Source: Parelaphostrongylus tenuis
Taxonomy: Eukaryota; Nematoda; Chromadorea; Rhabditida; Metastrongylidae
NCBI GenBank assembly: GCA_019055375.1
Contig: JAHQIW010002123.1
Span: 248,001 to 312,000, forward strand
Direction: 5' to 3'
DNA length: 64,000 nucleotides
The position numbers and the translations under genes were made by a program. The notes beneath the pieces were generated by a model that worked only from the letters and a program-made list of their open reading frames with translations, made no database searches and was not told where the DNA came from. Below are positions 12,271 through 23,706 of this stretch, piece by piece. The stretch's first letter is position 1. Every line of letters begins with the position of its first letter.

Positions 12271-13920
12271 ATCCTGTATTTATATTGAGGCCAGATATTA
12301 GCTCTATCGTTCTGCGTGCTGGCTTTGTATTTTCGTTTTATGCTGCTGAATAAACCCGCTACTATGTCTAAGCCTATACAGACTGAGCCTTACCAAGAAA
12401 AGCATTCGAACGTGTAGAGAAAATCCTGGAATATCCATTTGTATGGTTAACTTGGAGTGATTTCTTGAAACAAAAGAAAAACTCATTATGTACGAAAGTC
12501 GCCTATCACATGCGAGCCGTTTTGCGCGATTGGTACAAAGCATTCCACACACCCTAGCCAACAAGCAATGAGCGACGTATATGAAAGTCAATACTACTTT
12601 TCCTGCTACAGCGCAGTAGAAAGATCTTCTTGAGAAACAAGCAGAATGTTAGAATCGCTAAGATTCGCGCTATACGATAGACACTTACAGTACGAGAAAA
12701 TAGCTCAACCCAGCAGTAAGTACTCGTGTGTGATATACAGTTGTAATTTTCCTGCTACATCGCAATGAGCAAGCCCTTCCCAGAAAACAAGCATAATGTG
12801 ATGAAATTATCGAAACGTTTATGCGCGTTGCGTGTGAAATGCAATATATTTGAGTGCTACAAGCCTATTGAGAGTTGTTCTCAAGAACAAGCATGTTCTG
12901 AGATGATCAAGCTAACACTCGAATGACTACTGATAGTTTAGCAGAAAGTCTTTGTCCAGCATGAAAGACCACGTTCAAATACTCTCTTTCATCATAGAAA
13001 AAAGCTAAAAACGAGATGTTACCAAAAGACAATGTTTGAGGTATACAGATTTCACAATTATTAAACGTAAAAGTCAAGAGTTTTGCGAAAAAAGGCGATA
13101 AAATGATTGGATTTGACATGTCTAGTGGATAGATTCATCTAACGAATGAAACGTAGATATACAGTACGTATAAGATCAGGATTCTTAGAGAAATGCGTCA
13201 AACAATAAGGTTGTTCTGCTGTTTTGTTTGAATGACAATGAAAGGTGTAAGGGCTTTTCCTCATTCAGCTGAGTAACATCGTGGTCAGTGAAACGACAAG
13301 TGATGTGGGTAGGTCAAGTACGTGGAGCTATAAACATTCGCGGACTACCAGTTATTACTACTCGATTTGTCAAAACGGCAAAGACAGCGACTGCATGAGA
13401 AATAGTTCAATTCACCTAGATCAATACAATGGTGAAACGGATAGACCAATCTGCTTCCGTGAAAAGAACACCAGCTGGGTTACGAAACTCCGACGAAAAA
13501 ACTCCACTAGGCACATATGGGAAGCAAAAACATGCAGAAACAAGTTTAATGTCAAATTTATGGTTCTCGTCATGCAGGAATGAAAAACGTAAAAGTGCAA
13601 AAGCGTAAAACTTTGGAAGCCTTCTGAATACAAAGTAAAGGCCCAAAATGAACCGCAAAGAGGAGTGCCTTGTAATCACGCGTGACCTTGCACCATACCT
13701 CAGGCTAATCTTTCTGCCATGAGTTATTTGCAGCCTCACTTATGCTTTGACACCAAGCTAGTGGTTTTCAATAATTATATGGAAGACCTGAGACATTTCA
13801 ACGGTGAGTGTTATAGAGCGAAACCTCTCAATGTGGGATCCAAAGAAACTTCTTTCTTACGCATTCTACCGGTGTTATGGAGGCTTTTGACTGAGTGAAT
13901 TGTAAATCAGTCCGACCTTT
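12271..13920. other. No gene recognised
   Basis: A minus-strand frame at 12,304-12,591 shares wording with a frame at 28,230-28,586 (RMLFLVRLSLYRLRH compared with QMFFVYRPWLFRLRH). This points to a shared repeat rather than a gene. The plus frame 13,281-13,583 has no recognisable motif. Confidence 0.4.
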
Positions 13921-13960
13921 TTAGGCTCCGAAGAAAGCAAAACGCCGAAACGTTGGCCAC
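13921..13960 (+). ncRNA. Decayed hammerhead-like motif
   Basis: GGCT, CCGAAGA, short loop, GCC, GAAA, CGTT, GGCC. Stem I is still pairable (GGCT with GGCC), but the core CTGA has become CCGA, which should abolish catalysis. It is listed as a relic of the same motif as at 21,517. Confidence 0.3.
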
Positions 13961-14095
13961 TATATTATCTAATGTTATTTAATTGTTGTTTTGCACTACT
14001 GTACCCTGTGTTGAAATGCATTATCACTACTCAATAACCGCTATTGTTACCACCTCGAAATGTCTTGTCAAGATAAACTACTGATCTACCGATAC

Positions 14096-14505
14096 TCATG
14101 TAACAGACCTCCCAATCGACTTTTTAAGACCTCGCTCAGCAATAATATAATCTGTTGATTTATTCTCAGCTTTTTACGAGGTCTGTTATGTGGACTTATG
14201 TAATGCCAGACACGTGTTTCGGCCTTACAGCCTCGTCTGTTGCGCGGTGATTTTTTGTTCACCCAGCTCCTCGCGGATATAGCACGTATATAGAGGAATC
14301 GACGATACACTTTTTACACTTAACGTATGGTGAAAAAACCACCATGGCTTTCTTTCAGAGCGATTGGCTGTCCAAAGCATGACGTCCGGCTGTTACGTGG
14401 ATATATGTAACAGACTTTTCAATAGACTTTTTCTAAATCTCGCTCAACAACAACATAATCTAATGATATAATTTAAGCCTTCTAATGAGGTCTGTTATAT
14501 CATTA
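14096..14505. repeat. Duplicated repeat unit with hammerhead-like insert
   Basis: A unit of about 95 bp (TGTAACAGAC, CGACTTTTT, CTCGCTCA, AATATAATCT, GAGGTCTGTTAT) occurs at 14,098-14,190 and again at 14,405-14,500. The hammerhead-like motif at 14,203-14,245 lies between the two units. Confidence 0.55.
14203..14245 (-). ncRNA. Hammerhead-like motif, ACACGTGT type
   Basis: On the minus strand: CAGACGA, then stem II GGC/GCC, then GAAA, the palindrome ACACGTGT, and C as the NUH base. Only the core T to A change (CAGACGA for CTGACGA) departs from consensus. The same arrangement with an exact core occurs at 59,315. Confidence 0.35.
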
Positions 14506-14549
14506 GATCAAATTACTACTTATGTGAGCATGGATGCATAAGAAGGATC

Positions 14550-15000
14550 GGTTCTGTTTGGTCATAAGAAGACAAATGAAAAACCCGCCTCAGTCACCGG
14601 ACAGGAACTTAATGTTAGTGACCATTCAAAAGCTGAGCTTTCTGGATCTAGGGAAAACTGCGTCAACGGAACGTGGGAGCATTGGCCGGGGTCATGCGAA
14701 CTGGCAAAAGATCCCTTTGGTCTCACACGCAAATTAAACTTATTTTACCTGCTGCGTTTCAGAGAAACGCTCTATTCAGGATGAAGGCTAGTCTAAAGAA
14801 AGAGCTTTGTCTGGCGAGAATTATGAGCATCTGCAACGCAAGGATTTCCACAAGTAACAACGTTAAGAGCTGTCTTTGCGAAAGCCGGCAACGTGGAGCT
14901 GTAATCTGAAGTCTCAGCTTTCGAATGATTACTAAAACTCTTATTGGAATCTCCCGTCTAGCGAATGAGATCAGTTGTTAATTTGTTCCCACAAAACCGA
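14550..15000. repeat. Dispersed repeat R1 at left edge of copy A
   Basis: Has GTTAGTGACCATTCAAAAGC, TTTCAGAGAAACGCTC, GTCTGGCGAGAATTATG and GCGAATGAGATCAG blocks. An internal part found in other R1 copies is missing just before position 14,789, where the similarity to copy B of the segmental duplication begins. Confidence 0.6.
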
Positions 15001-15451
15001 GTACAACCAAAGGACCTGTGACAATGAAACACTTTCGCACCTCTTTTTGGGCATAACTTCTCCGTGTTGCTGCGGCACTACCACCTTAGATGGTATAATG
15101 GAGGTGACTGAATAAAAGAATTAGTAAAGGAGGTCTGCCAAAGATCATAGGCATGTTAGTGAAATTTTTCTGAAAAGGCATGAACTATGTTCAAAACCTG
15201 TTATCTGCTACTTTTATTTTGATACTCAGAAATATATGGTCTCGAAAAAGATCGAAAAAACGTATAAATCATGAGAATGGCGTTTTATCAATTTTTTGAG
15301 CGGTCAATCTGCGCGTCTCCGCTCGAAAGGACTGTATCCCTGAAGAAGAAGAAAACCGAGAAGAATTAGACGCCGATTCTGAACTAAAATGAGAGCCGAA
15401 AACACCTGGACCATAATGAATCTTAGACATAATAAAAGTACGAGCAGAATG

Positions 15452-15753
15452 AAAGGTATAAAGTTCTCGGCATTGATCAATGCCTAAGGGATGCGCATGC
15501 AATTGTCTTAATTTTTAAACTTCGTTTGAGGTGATTGAATGCATATCCGGCCTTTACAATGAATGACTCACGGTGGCCTCCCGCTAAACCGAATCAGTGC
15601 TGCTTATTCTCCCAGACAAGTCTGAGACCAGACTGGTACCAAAGTACCGACACGGAGGGATGGATGGCTTAGTGAGCCATGAGCGCGAGATCAAACCATT
15701 GACGTCGTGTGCGACCCAGAGCACTTCCAACCACTGCGCCGCATGCGCTCTTC
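15452..15753 (-). mobile_element. tRNA-derived SINE, family A, copy 3
   Basis: Reverse orientation, with the tail CATTGATCAATGCC at low coordinates and the head GCGGCGCAGTGG (minus strand) near 15,740. It is present at the same place in copy B (32,793), so it was inserted before the duplication. Confidence 0.8.
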
Positions 15754-16574
15754 TGAGCAAAATATAGGAATCAAAATTTGGATTAATTGATGTAAATGGA
15801 AAGCAATAGACAAAATTGTGAGCAATGAACACGAAAGTTGAAAGTTCAAATATAATCCCACTAAAAAAGAATCGATCGCTATCTAAACGGAGCAATCACA
15901 TTGTTGTAAACAAGAGATCAAAAGTAATAGCTTTTTTGACGTAATTTGGTAGTTACCTAGTTGAAATTGCAATCGAAGAAGAGATTCGGGTGTGGATTTT
16001 TCCACTACATAGAAAATTTGAGCCTAGGAAAGCACTATAAATATTCTGCATACGGTCAGCTTACAATAACTCTGAAACAATAAAAAAGATCTTGCCACTT
16101 AAGTTGTCCAAGCGAGGAGTACCACTGACAAAATTAGGGAATTCTTTCAAAAACTACTGAAAATTGGGCACAAATGAATTTTTTTGACGTCAAAAACACG
16201 AAGTAATTTGTGGCATTATCTCTCCAATTCCAATAAACAAGCGTCGAAAATAGGTTTCACCTCATTTTTTCACAACTTTAATAAAAAATTGGAGAAGAAA
16301 AAAAAACATACCTTTGTGTGAAAAATTGTATCTTCTACACTAGTGTCGGCATCTAAACATGACAAGGTATCGCTGACCGAATGCAGTCTAAGTTAGCTCA
16401 TGCAGGACCCTAAAGACTCAAACATCGCAACGTTTTCAACAAGTCACTAGGAACCACTGCAGTCGCAATGAGGATTCATGGACTTTAAACATCGCCACAA
16501 ATGCGGCAATCGACCTCAATATACACTTACGCTAAATATGGAGTTTAGAAAATGATACAATTTATAGTAAAATA

Positions 16575-16650
16575 GAAGCCACGGTAGTGTAGTGGCAAGT
16601 AGCTATCAAAACAGTGAGACGTGAGTTCAACTCTCATCCCCTGGGTTTGA
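16575..16650 (+). repeat. tRNA-like element
   Basis: GGTAGTGTAGTGGCAAGTAG resembles a D-arm/A box, and GAGTTCAACTCTC resembles a B box about 35 bp later, within a tRNA-sized stretch. The stems are imperfect and the same element is repeated at 33,771, so a tRNA-derived repeat is likelier than a working tRNA gene. Confidence 0.45.
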
Positions 16651-17079
16651 AAATTTGCACAGCCTCAACATTCTTGAGTAGCGCTCATCTTCTTGGAGAG
16701 AAAAAACGAATGGAACGTGAACGCTCATCATGGAACAGAGTAGGAAGCACTTTTAGAGGAATAATCAAAATGATTCAATAACCGCACATCTATAAGCACC
16801 AAAAACACGTGTCGAATTTGCTGCCGCATAGTTAATATTTATGGAAGTCATGTGGCAGTTACGAATAAACTTTGTTTTGTCGCTCTGTGCTCACCCACAG
16901 TCGTCTATTCTAGGCGTATTTGTCAAAAATCGAAAAGCTTTGACATGTTGCGTGTGCCAGCGCTCCTATCGACTCACTGATATTCTTTCTTACTATGACG
17001 TAGATAAACTACATTCATCATTTCAGGCAGCATATAGAGGCAAGGCTGGCAACAGGTCAAGAGACTGGTCCCGAGTGGA

Positions 17080-17130
17080 AAGGCGCCGTCGTTCTCGCCG
17101 TCGGTCGCGCCATCGCTCGCGCCGTCGGTA
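17080..17130. repeat. 12-bp minisatellite, short allele
   Basis: About four units close to GTCGCGCCGTCG. The orthologous place in copy B (34,285-34,405) has about ten units. The frame through it gives only Arg/Ser-rich low-complexity text. Confidence 0.75.
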
Positions 17131-17254
17131 GCGGCTTGCGGTAACCATTCATCACTCAGTTTGCGCAGACGTGCCACCACACCTTTCAGATGCCGTGACA
17201 TTCGGCTGCACGTGCCTATACATTCCTATAGACATTAGCTGGTGCAGTGACCAG

Positions 17255-17335
17255 AAATCGAACTAGGCTCGCCCGCGAGGTGGACGAGTATTCCACCACT
17301 GCGCCACCACTGCGCCGTCACGGCCGTTCTACTAT
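17255..17335 (-). repeat. tRNA-like element
   Basis: On the minus strand GGCGCAGTGGTGGAATACTC (A-box-like) precedes TAGTTCGATTTCT (B-box-like). In copy A the sequence CCACCACTGCG is duplicated, compared with a single occurrence in copy B (34,505). Confidence 0.45.
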
Positions 17336-18026
17336 AAGTAAACTGATGGCGGAGAGTATTTTGAAACTTGTCTTTCTTTATCTTTTTTGCTTATTTTCTT
17401 GATTTACTATTTTTTTCTTCAAAAGTATGTGGAAACATGATTAATCCTTTGGCTATGTGGAAACATGAATTAATCCTTTTGGCTTCCACGTGAATCATGT
17501 GTTATTTATCGGTCGCCGCAAAGCGCCCGGAAGAATTCGAGTTATCGCGGGTCTCGCTCTGGCTCTTTATCATCATGATTGAGCGAAGTTTCACAGAAGA
17601 GACTTAGATAAAAGACAAACAGCTAAATTGTCATTGGAGTGCGCCCTTCTAATTCGGCGACCGCGTCGTACGCTAGGCCAGATATCAGCGTGGAAGTCAA
17701 AGGATTCAGAGCAAATCTACTCATAGTATATCGACGACTTGCTCTATGAACCAAACATATTTTCTTATGAAATTTCATTTGAGATCACCCACATAATGAG
17801 CGTTTAAGCATCAAAATGGTTCCATCGAAGAGGAGTGATAAACCTTGTTAAAGATAAGTTAATTTCTAGACCAAATGCTCTACCTTCACTATAGCATGTA
17901 TGGTTAGGATAAATTAGTTTTTGCGCTCATTGCATACAATTCATAGCCACCGGTTTAGTAAACTTCTGGACAGCTTAGGGCTAGAATATGAGGGTTCCCC
18001 AGAATTCTCCTGTGAGCTTAACCTAT
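17336..18026. other. Conserved patch between copies, no gene called
   Basis: From about 17,640 to 17,890 this matches 34,862-35,112 with very few differences. A plus frame of about 39 codons (SNSATASYARPD...) is open in both copies, but there is no family match and no clear start. Confidence 0.35.
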
Positions 18027-18326
18027 ATAAAGGATAAAGGATAAAGCTCTCGGCGTGATCAATCCTTGAGGGATGCGCCATGCATTCGACTTCCATTTTT
18101 AACTTCGTTTGAGTGTTTGAATGCATTTCTGGCCTTTACAATGACTCGCGGTGGCCTCCCGCTGAACCGAGTCAGTGCTGCTTATCCTCCCAGACAAGTC
18201 TGAGACCTGCCTGGTACCAATTTACCGATCCCGGAGCGATGGATGGCTTGGTGAGCCATGAGCGGGAGATCGAACCATTGACCTCGTGTGCGACGCAGAG
18301 CACCTCTAACCAATGCGCCACATGCG

Positions 18327-18332
<6 letters not shown>
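18027..18332 (-). mobile_element. tRNA-derived SINE, family A, copy 4 (copy A only)
   Basis: A full reverse-orientation SINE sits between GTGAGCTTAACCTAT and a TA microsatellite. In copy B the sequence runs from GTGAGCTTAACCTAT directly into TATATATA (about 35,259) with no SINE. The insertion is therefore specific to copy A, or was cleanly lost in B. Confidence 0.85.
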
Positions 18333-18381
<49 letters not shown>

Positions 18382-18660
18382 GTATATATATATTTATATT
18401 TATACATATATATGTGCACATATATATGTATGTATGTACATATGTATATGTATACATATATGTATACATATCATCCATCATCTCGTATGTCAGAGAGTGG
18501 CCAAAGTTGGAGTTTGAATTCTCCATTTGTCAGTATCGCATACGAATATATACTACGAATATATACGATATTATATATATATATATATGTGCACATATGT
18601 ATGTACATATGTATATGTATATACTATGTATAATATTTACGTATATACTACATATAACAT
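18333..18660. repeat. TA-rich microsatellite
   Basis: A long (TA)n run of about 22 dinucleotides followed by TATGTACATATG-type variants, with a short unique stretch (18,470-18,545) in the middle. Confidence 0.9.
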
Positions 18661-18870
18661 ATGGGAATATATGCGAATATAAATGTAGACTATCATTTCA
18701 TGTATTCTTTTGGTATTTTAGTGGGAAATAAAAGTTGGGGTCACGGTTGTCACACTTTGACTTGTGCAATTCATGCAATTTATTTATGGTGTTTTAATCG
18801 CTTAGACACTCGTCTCTATAACATCTATCCGTCCTCGTTACACCACCAAGCTATTCACTAGACATTTCAG

Positions 18871-21044
18871 CTCAATAAAGGATGTCCCGTCAGTTTCAGT
18901 GCGCAAGTTTTCGTAGATCGTCCTGCAAATTAAGTGTTTTTAATGGAAAGGTACATTATAACCTCATTTTATGCTGGGCATGCTGTTGTGTCCTTACCAT
19001 ATTTTCAAGGATTACAAGTTTATCTAGGTTTTGCATGGAATGCTCGAAATGCTACATGTTTGTTGCTTATTTTTCTTTTCGCACTGTGTCGGATGACCGT
19101 GCAGTAGATAAACGTATCGTTGGCGTCAAGAAAACGAAGCTCATAACAGTTCTCTCAGTGACAGGTTTTTTATGCTTCGATTTTTTTTTATTTGAGTAGT
19201 TTTCCACGATTTTCAATCACTATTGTAATTCGAGCTCAGCTTTCTCTCTCTCATCTGATAGCTTTTCTATTAAGCGTGTTTGTTAGTAAAAGGCTCTTTT
19301 TGGATACACAGGAAGACTGCAGGAGTAGTAATAGCTCGTCGTTCTCACTGAATCCTCGATGACGTGTTCAAAAAAACCTTCGAGAAAAAATCAATTTGAT
19401 AGAGTTTTTCGAGCGGGCTGTGGTAAAGTTGAGGATAAGGGACCTGCGACGCTTCGCTCAAGATAATTCTACAATTTTAACAACATTTTCCTCAATGCAA
19501 CTTCTTCTAGATGCACGAGTGGTAAGCCACCGCCTTCGCATTCCGTCTTTAGGACCACACCCAATAAGATATTCGAAACTTTCAAATGAAAATAATTTGG
19601 CACATCATTCGAGCAGCGATGAAATATCCCAGGAGAAAAGACAGCAGAAAAAAAAAATTTTAGTTGTAGTAATGGTGAGACACCTTGTGGTTGATCATGC
19701 ATACTGATACCTGGATGATTTCTAATGTGAATAACTTTTGGGGAAAATCAGTCCATAATCCATTACACGTCTCGGAGGATAGTGCAAATGGTTTTTGCGC
19801 CTGTGAGTTTTACATCACGTCAAAAACTACTAGGACTCTTATCTTCGCCCTTCGCTTGTCGGAATTCTTCTTTTTGGATAGTTAATAAATTCATTCATCG
19901 TTTCCGATTCCTTCTCAATGTGCTTTCAACTTGTTGTCAAAGTTAGATAAACTATTTATTGAGGTTCGAAACCGAGCAGTGCACTTTGATTTTGTGTGTG
20001 CTCGTAGCCTTCTTCACTTCATTGATATTCTTGCACGTTGTCTTTCAATCATTAGTATCTTCTTAAAAGGTCGTGTTGTCGTGCGCAAAGTTCAACTTTG
20101 ATAATAGCTCTCCTGATCTTCTGATATGTTCCTTTATCCTTGATAGCTTGACAGTTTCCTGATATAAGAATATTTTTCATTCAATCGGCATAAAAAAACC
20201 TGGAAATGGGGTAAATATCGGGATTTTATCACGTTACACCTGTATTGCATAAAAAGCTACAAAGATTAAACTCCTAGCAATGATCAATCCCTGATTGATT
20301 ATCAACGTCGTAAGAGGTCAGTGAATGCATATCTCCTCATACATGACTTCCGGGAGCCTATCGATCTATCAAGGCGGTCCGACCATTCTCCCGAACAAAT
20401 ATCTATTTGTGGGCCTGAAAAGGATGCGAGCTTGATGAGCCCAGGGCGTGCTATTGAACTGACGACAACGTTTATAATTACAGGTTCTTTTATTGCTGCG
20501 CTACATGTTCCTTCTTTATTGTTCATGTGTTACGTGGTTCGTGTCCGTCTGTCGTCACGCATAGCATGATTGTTGTGCGGAATGTATAAACTGGGAAAGT
20601 CCCACATTTTTCCATAGTTTTTGAAAACGATTTTTTCTTTCAGTGGAATGAACATGAGAATCTGGTTCACCTGTATGAACTTGGTGTGAAATTTGTCACA
20701 CTGGATAATCTCCCCGATCAAGTGAGTCAATTGTTCAATCCGACTACGTTTTCAGTCTACTGTTGAAGTCCAAATGCTTTTGAAGACTTGGTAATAAAAA
20801 TGAGTAATTTAATCAATGCAGTTCAAATTAAGTAATAAAAAAAAGAATAAAATAAATTAAAAGTGTACATATCGTTATAGGAATCGTGGTACAACGGAGC
20901 CTTCTACAACCACAACGCTCGCAGGAGCTCTACTGCGAGTTTTCAGGAACGGAATAGCACGAACAGCTCAGCACAGCTTCAAGTTCTTCACAGTTGGATA
21001 GCGGCAAAGAGAGCAGTTCGAATTCTGATAGTGTCCTTAAATAA
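18871..21044 (+). pseudogene. Phosphodiesterase-like gene, broken copy A
   Basis: Counterpart of the intact exons at 35,746-37,909. The exon at 18,871 has one extra T (GTCAGTTTCAG where copy B has GTCAGTTCAG), which shifts the frame into a stop within 15 codons. The exon at 20,644-20,721 is open and encodes HLYELGVKFVTLDNLPDQ. The last exon (20,881-21,044) lacks one base relative to B, which replaces its Ser-rich tail by unrelated sequence. Splice sites are preserved. Two independent frame lesions argue for loss of function. Confidence 0.55.
20266..20460 (-). mobile_element. Diverged SINE-like fragment
   Basis: CAATGATCAATCCCTGATTG, GTGAATGCATATCTCC and GATGAGCCCAGGGC correspond to the tail and body of family A in reverse orientation, but the tRNA head is not recognisable. 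Also present in copy B at 37,126. Confidence 0.4.
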
Positions 21045-21373
21045 GGTCTACTACGTTGACAGCACTATTTTTGAACTTCTGTTGTCTTATTGAAAATAGA
21101 TTTTTGCATCGGAATTCCAGGGATTTACTTCATGCGCTAGACTATATATTGTATTGTAGCCAAAATTTCTTCAACTAGCTTCACAAAAGTTCTTTTTGCG
21201 GTCATACAATTCCTACAATGGTTTTATAACTCTTGTCACAAATCGTCGCAGAGAGGTAGAGAAATCAAATTTACAAAGCAAAGAAAAAGTTCAAAATTGA
21301 AATTTTGATCTTATAGGGAGCCCATTCAAAGCCATATTCTAGACACTGAGAATCTACCAAGTGAATTTCACAG

Positions 21374-22155
21374 ATGTGTGATGCAGCTGTGCTGTTTATC
21401 TTAATCAGGTGAGTTTCATCATTAAAATTTTCTGGTCCGTCCGCAGTCTTTCTCCATACGGTGAAGTTTTCCAGTACGTGATTCTTCGGACTATGTTATT
21501 GATTGAATAATACGTACAGGTTCTGAAGAAGGCGTGTTTGCCGAAACGTCAGCCACAAGCAGCCAAGAAAACCTATCGACCGGAAAGAAGAACAATCGAT
21601 CAGGAAAAATATACCAACCTCGTGAAGCTTGAAATAAAGATTAGTTATTACGTTATTGTTCACATTATCACAATTTATATTTTCGATAAGACTATCTGCA
21701 GCTGGTTGCGGCTGTCCATCAGTGCGTGAGAGATCTGATCGGCCACCAAAGGATATCAATCTCCAATAGTTGTGTGGATATATGATGTAACGTGATGATT
21801 TCACGGCATGGTTCATTTTAGTGCAAGACTCATTATAAATAAATTATAGCTATTGTATATGGACAGGAGTCGATTACCCCACGACGATCAAAGGCTAACA
21901 CGTGGGTAGTGCTTCTTGGTTGTTGTGTCAAGTTCACGAAGTATAGCGCTTGCACATTTGCTACAAGACATGCTGGTGAATGACATTCTAGGAAGCGGCA
22001 GTGTATTGCGTACAATTTTCGTGTATTTTTGTGTGTTCTCTGTGAGATTCTCAGGAGCAGTTAGAGAATGTATGCAAAATTATGAAACGTTTGCAGACTA
22101 TTGTAAAGATGCCAATCGTACAAAATTTCAAGTATGCTGTAGCATGCTTAAATAA
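21374..22155 (+). CDS. Small secreted cysteine protein, copy A
   Basis: A three-exon gene, 54 codons: 21374-21408, 21947-21975 and 22055-22155, with GT-AG introns and phases 2 and 1 that fit exactly. TTTCACAG immediately precedes the ATG, so the start may be a spliced-leader acceptor. Residues 3-20 form a hydrophobic signal peptide (AAVLFILISACTFA). The rest has Cys 27, 38, 49 and 50 (C-x10-C-x10-C-C). No known domain recognised; it is not an ShK or Kunitz pattern. Compared with copy B there are two amino-acid changes (C14P, N42S) plus three silent changes, and both copies are fully open across all exons. A SINE starts one base after the stop codon, so any 3' UTR must come from it. Function unknown; secretion is inferred. 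Confidence 0.6.
21517..21556 (+). ncRNA. Hammerhead-ribozyme-like motif, copy 2
   Basis: GGTT, CTGAAGA, an extra A, stem II GGC/GCC with a GTGTTT loop, GAAA, CGTC, AGCC. Stem I pairs GGTT with AGCC. At 1,062 the same position pairs GGCT with AGCT, so paired bases have changed together. Stem III is the zero-loop palindrome ACGT, as in hammerheads that act as dimers. It lies in intron 1 of the small secreted gene. Catalysis is not shown. Confidence 0.45.
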
Positions 22156-22156
22156 T

Positions 22157-22456
22157 GAGCGCATGTGGCGCAGTGGTTAGAGGTGCACTGCTCGCACATA
22201 AGGTCAATGGTTCGATCTCGCGTTCATGGTTCACCAAGCCATTCATCCTTCCGCGGTCGCAAACTGGTACCAGACTGATCTCTGACTTGTCTTGGAGGAT
22301 AGGCAGCACTGACTCGGTTCAGCGGGAAGCCACCGCGGGTCATTGTAATGGCCAGGTATGCATTCAATCACCTCAAACGAAGTTAAAAGTTGAAGACGAA
22401 TGCATTGTGCATCTCTCAGGGATTGATCAGCGCCGAGAGATTTATCCTTTATCCTT
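22157..22456 (+). mobile_element. tRNA-derived SINE, family A, copy 5
   Basis: Starts GAGCGCATGTGGCGCAGTGG one base after the stop codon of the small secreted gene, with GGTTCGATCTC as B box and a complete body and tail. It is shared with copy B (39,022). Confidence 0.85.
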
Positions 22457-23706
22457 CAATGCTTAATTACTTACTGAGCAAAATTTTGTTGAAGTCACGT
22501 TAACTGCACTTCTCTATCACAGTCTTCACAAATTTGCTGTGAAATGCTGAGAAATATTTTTCCCGTTGCTGAGAAGCAAAAAATTGGGGAAATTTGCAAT
22601 GCAAGGAAAAACTTCAAGCGATGGAGGTATTTTCTGTAATCAATGCAAACGCTTTGACAACTCAAAATAATTTTTCGACTATTGCCTTACTTTAGGAGTT
22701 GAGAGCAACGCAGAGTTGTAAGACAGACTTTGTTACATCGTTCTATAGGCAATAAGTTTTTTTATCCATTGATTTCCGTACTGTGATGATGATGTTTCAT
22801 CGTGATATTCTTCGTCACTGGGCTTGCTTAAATTGCGTACTTTCTTCAAAGTTCTATTCAAATCTGCTCACTATTCGATATCTAAACAGTCACTGTCTGC
22901 AAAGTTCCACCTCTGGAAACGGTCGACCGAAGAGATTGTCAATCATTTGAATTATTTCACTGCTCAAGGCAACCGGATTGTCCCATTTTTTCAAAGATTC
23001 ATGCATTTTCTGGTGGTGGAATTGTCGTTTGTTGTTGCTTTGGAAAAGAGAAACCTGAGACGATAGTTTAATTGAGAATTCTGACGCCATGTCATATCCT
23101 CAAATATTCCATCGCCACGACATCCATTGAGTAAATTATGTACACTTAACCCGATCTGCGCGAGATACAAGCAAACTTTGGAGCCTAGGTGACTTGAACA
23201 TCAAATAGGCTTGAATAGGGGTGGAAGAAATGCGTGGCTAGGGCTCAGGTGATGTAATGTAAAACACTTAGCCACTAAAAAAGTAATCGCGGGTTCGAAT
23301 TCAATTCGAGTTTCACGTTTTGTGAGTATTCCCCCACTCTGCGGTCACATTTCACACCGTACCGTTGGAAAAGAAATTTGGTAGTAAATTAAGCAAAATC
23401 ATAACCACAATCATTCAGTTTGTAGCCGTTTTTTCTGCTTATCTAAGTATGATTTTACTTCTTCTGCTTATAGTAATCTATCATTGATAGCATTCATTTG
23501 CACGTGACACTTGGTTCCTATCGAACTGCTTATGCGTATGTATTGCTGCATTGAAGTACTTGGACTGCAGTTGATTGATGAGGAACGAAATCCTGTATCA
23601 GTTTACTTTTCAGCACTTTGTTTGATTCGTCTCACAACTTTGTTTCAACTGTGCGTATCCCAGTGCTTATAGCATTCAATTCGCTTTTCCATCTTCTCTT
23701 AAACGT
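22457..23706. other. No gene called
   Basis: A minus frame at 22,890-23,090 (RQFHHQKMHESLKKWDNP) is open in both copies, but almost all differences between copies change amino acids and there is a length change, so no selection on the protein is apparent. A B-box-like GGGTTCGAATTC lies near 23,290. Confidence 0.4.

Noticed and set aside
16841..17131. 96-codon frame ending in an Arg/Ser repeat, like an SR protein
   Set aside because: The Arg/Ser part is the translated 12-bp minisatellite, and the copy B frame stops before it.
18113..18731. Long frames of 114-147 codons on both strands
   Set aside because: They are read through the SINE and the TA microsatellite, giving (IY)n repeats; not a protein.
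22890..23090. Frame RQFHHQKMHESLKKWDNP present in both copies
   Set aside because: Nearly all differences between the copies change amino acids, one is a length change, and no splice-compatible partner exon was found.
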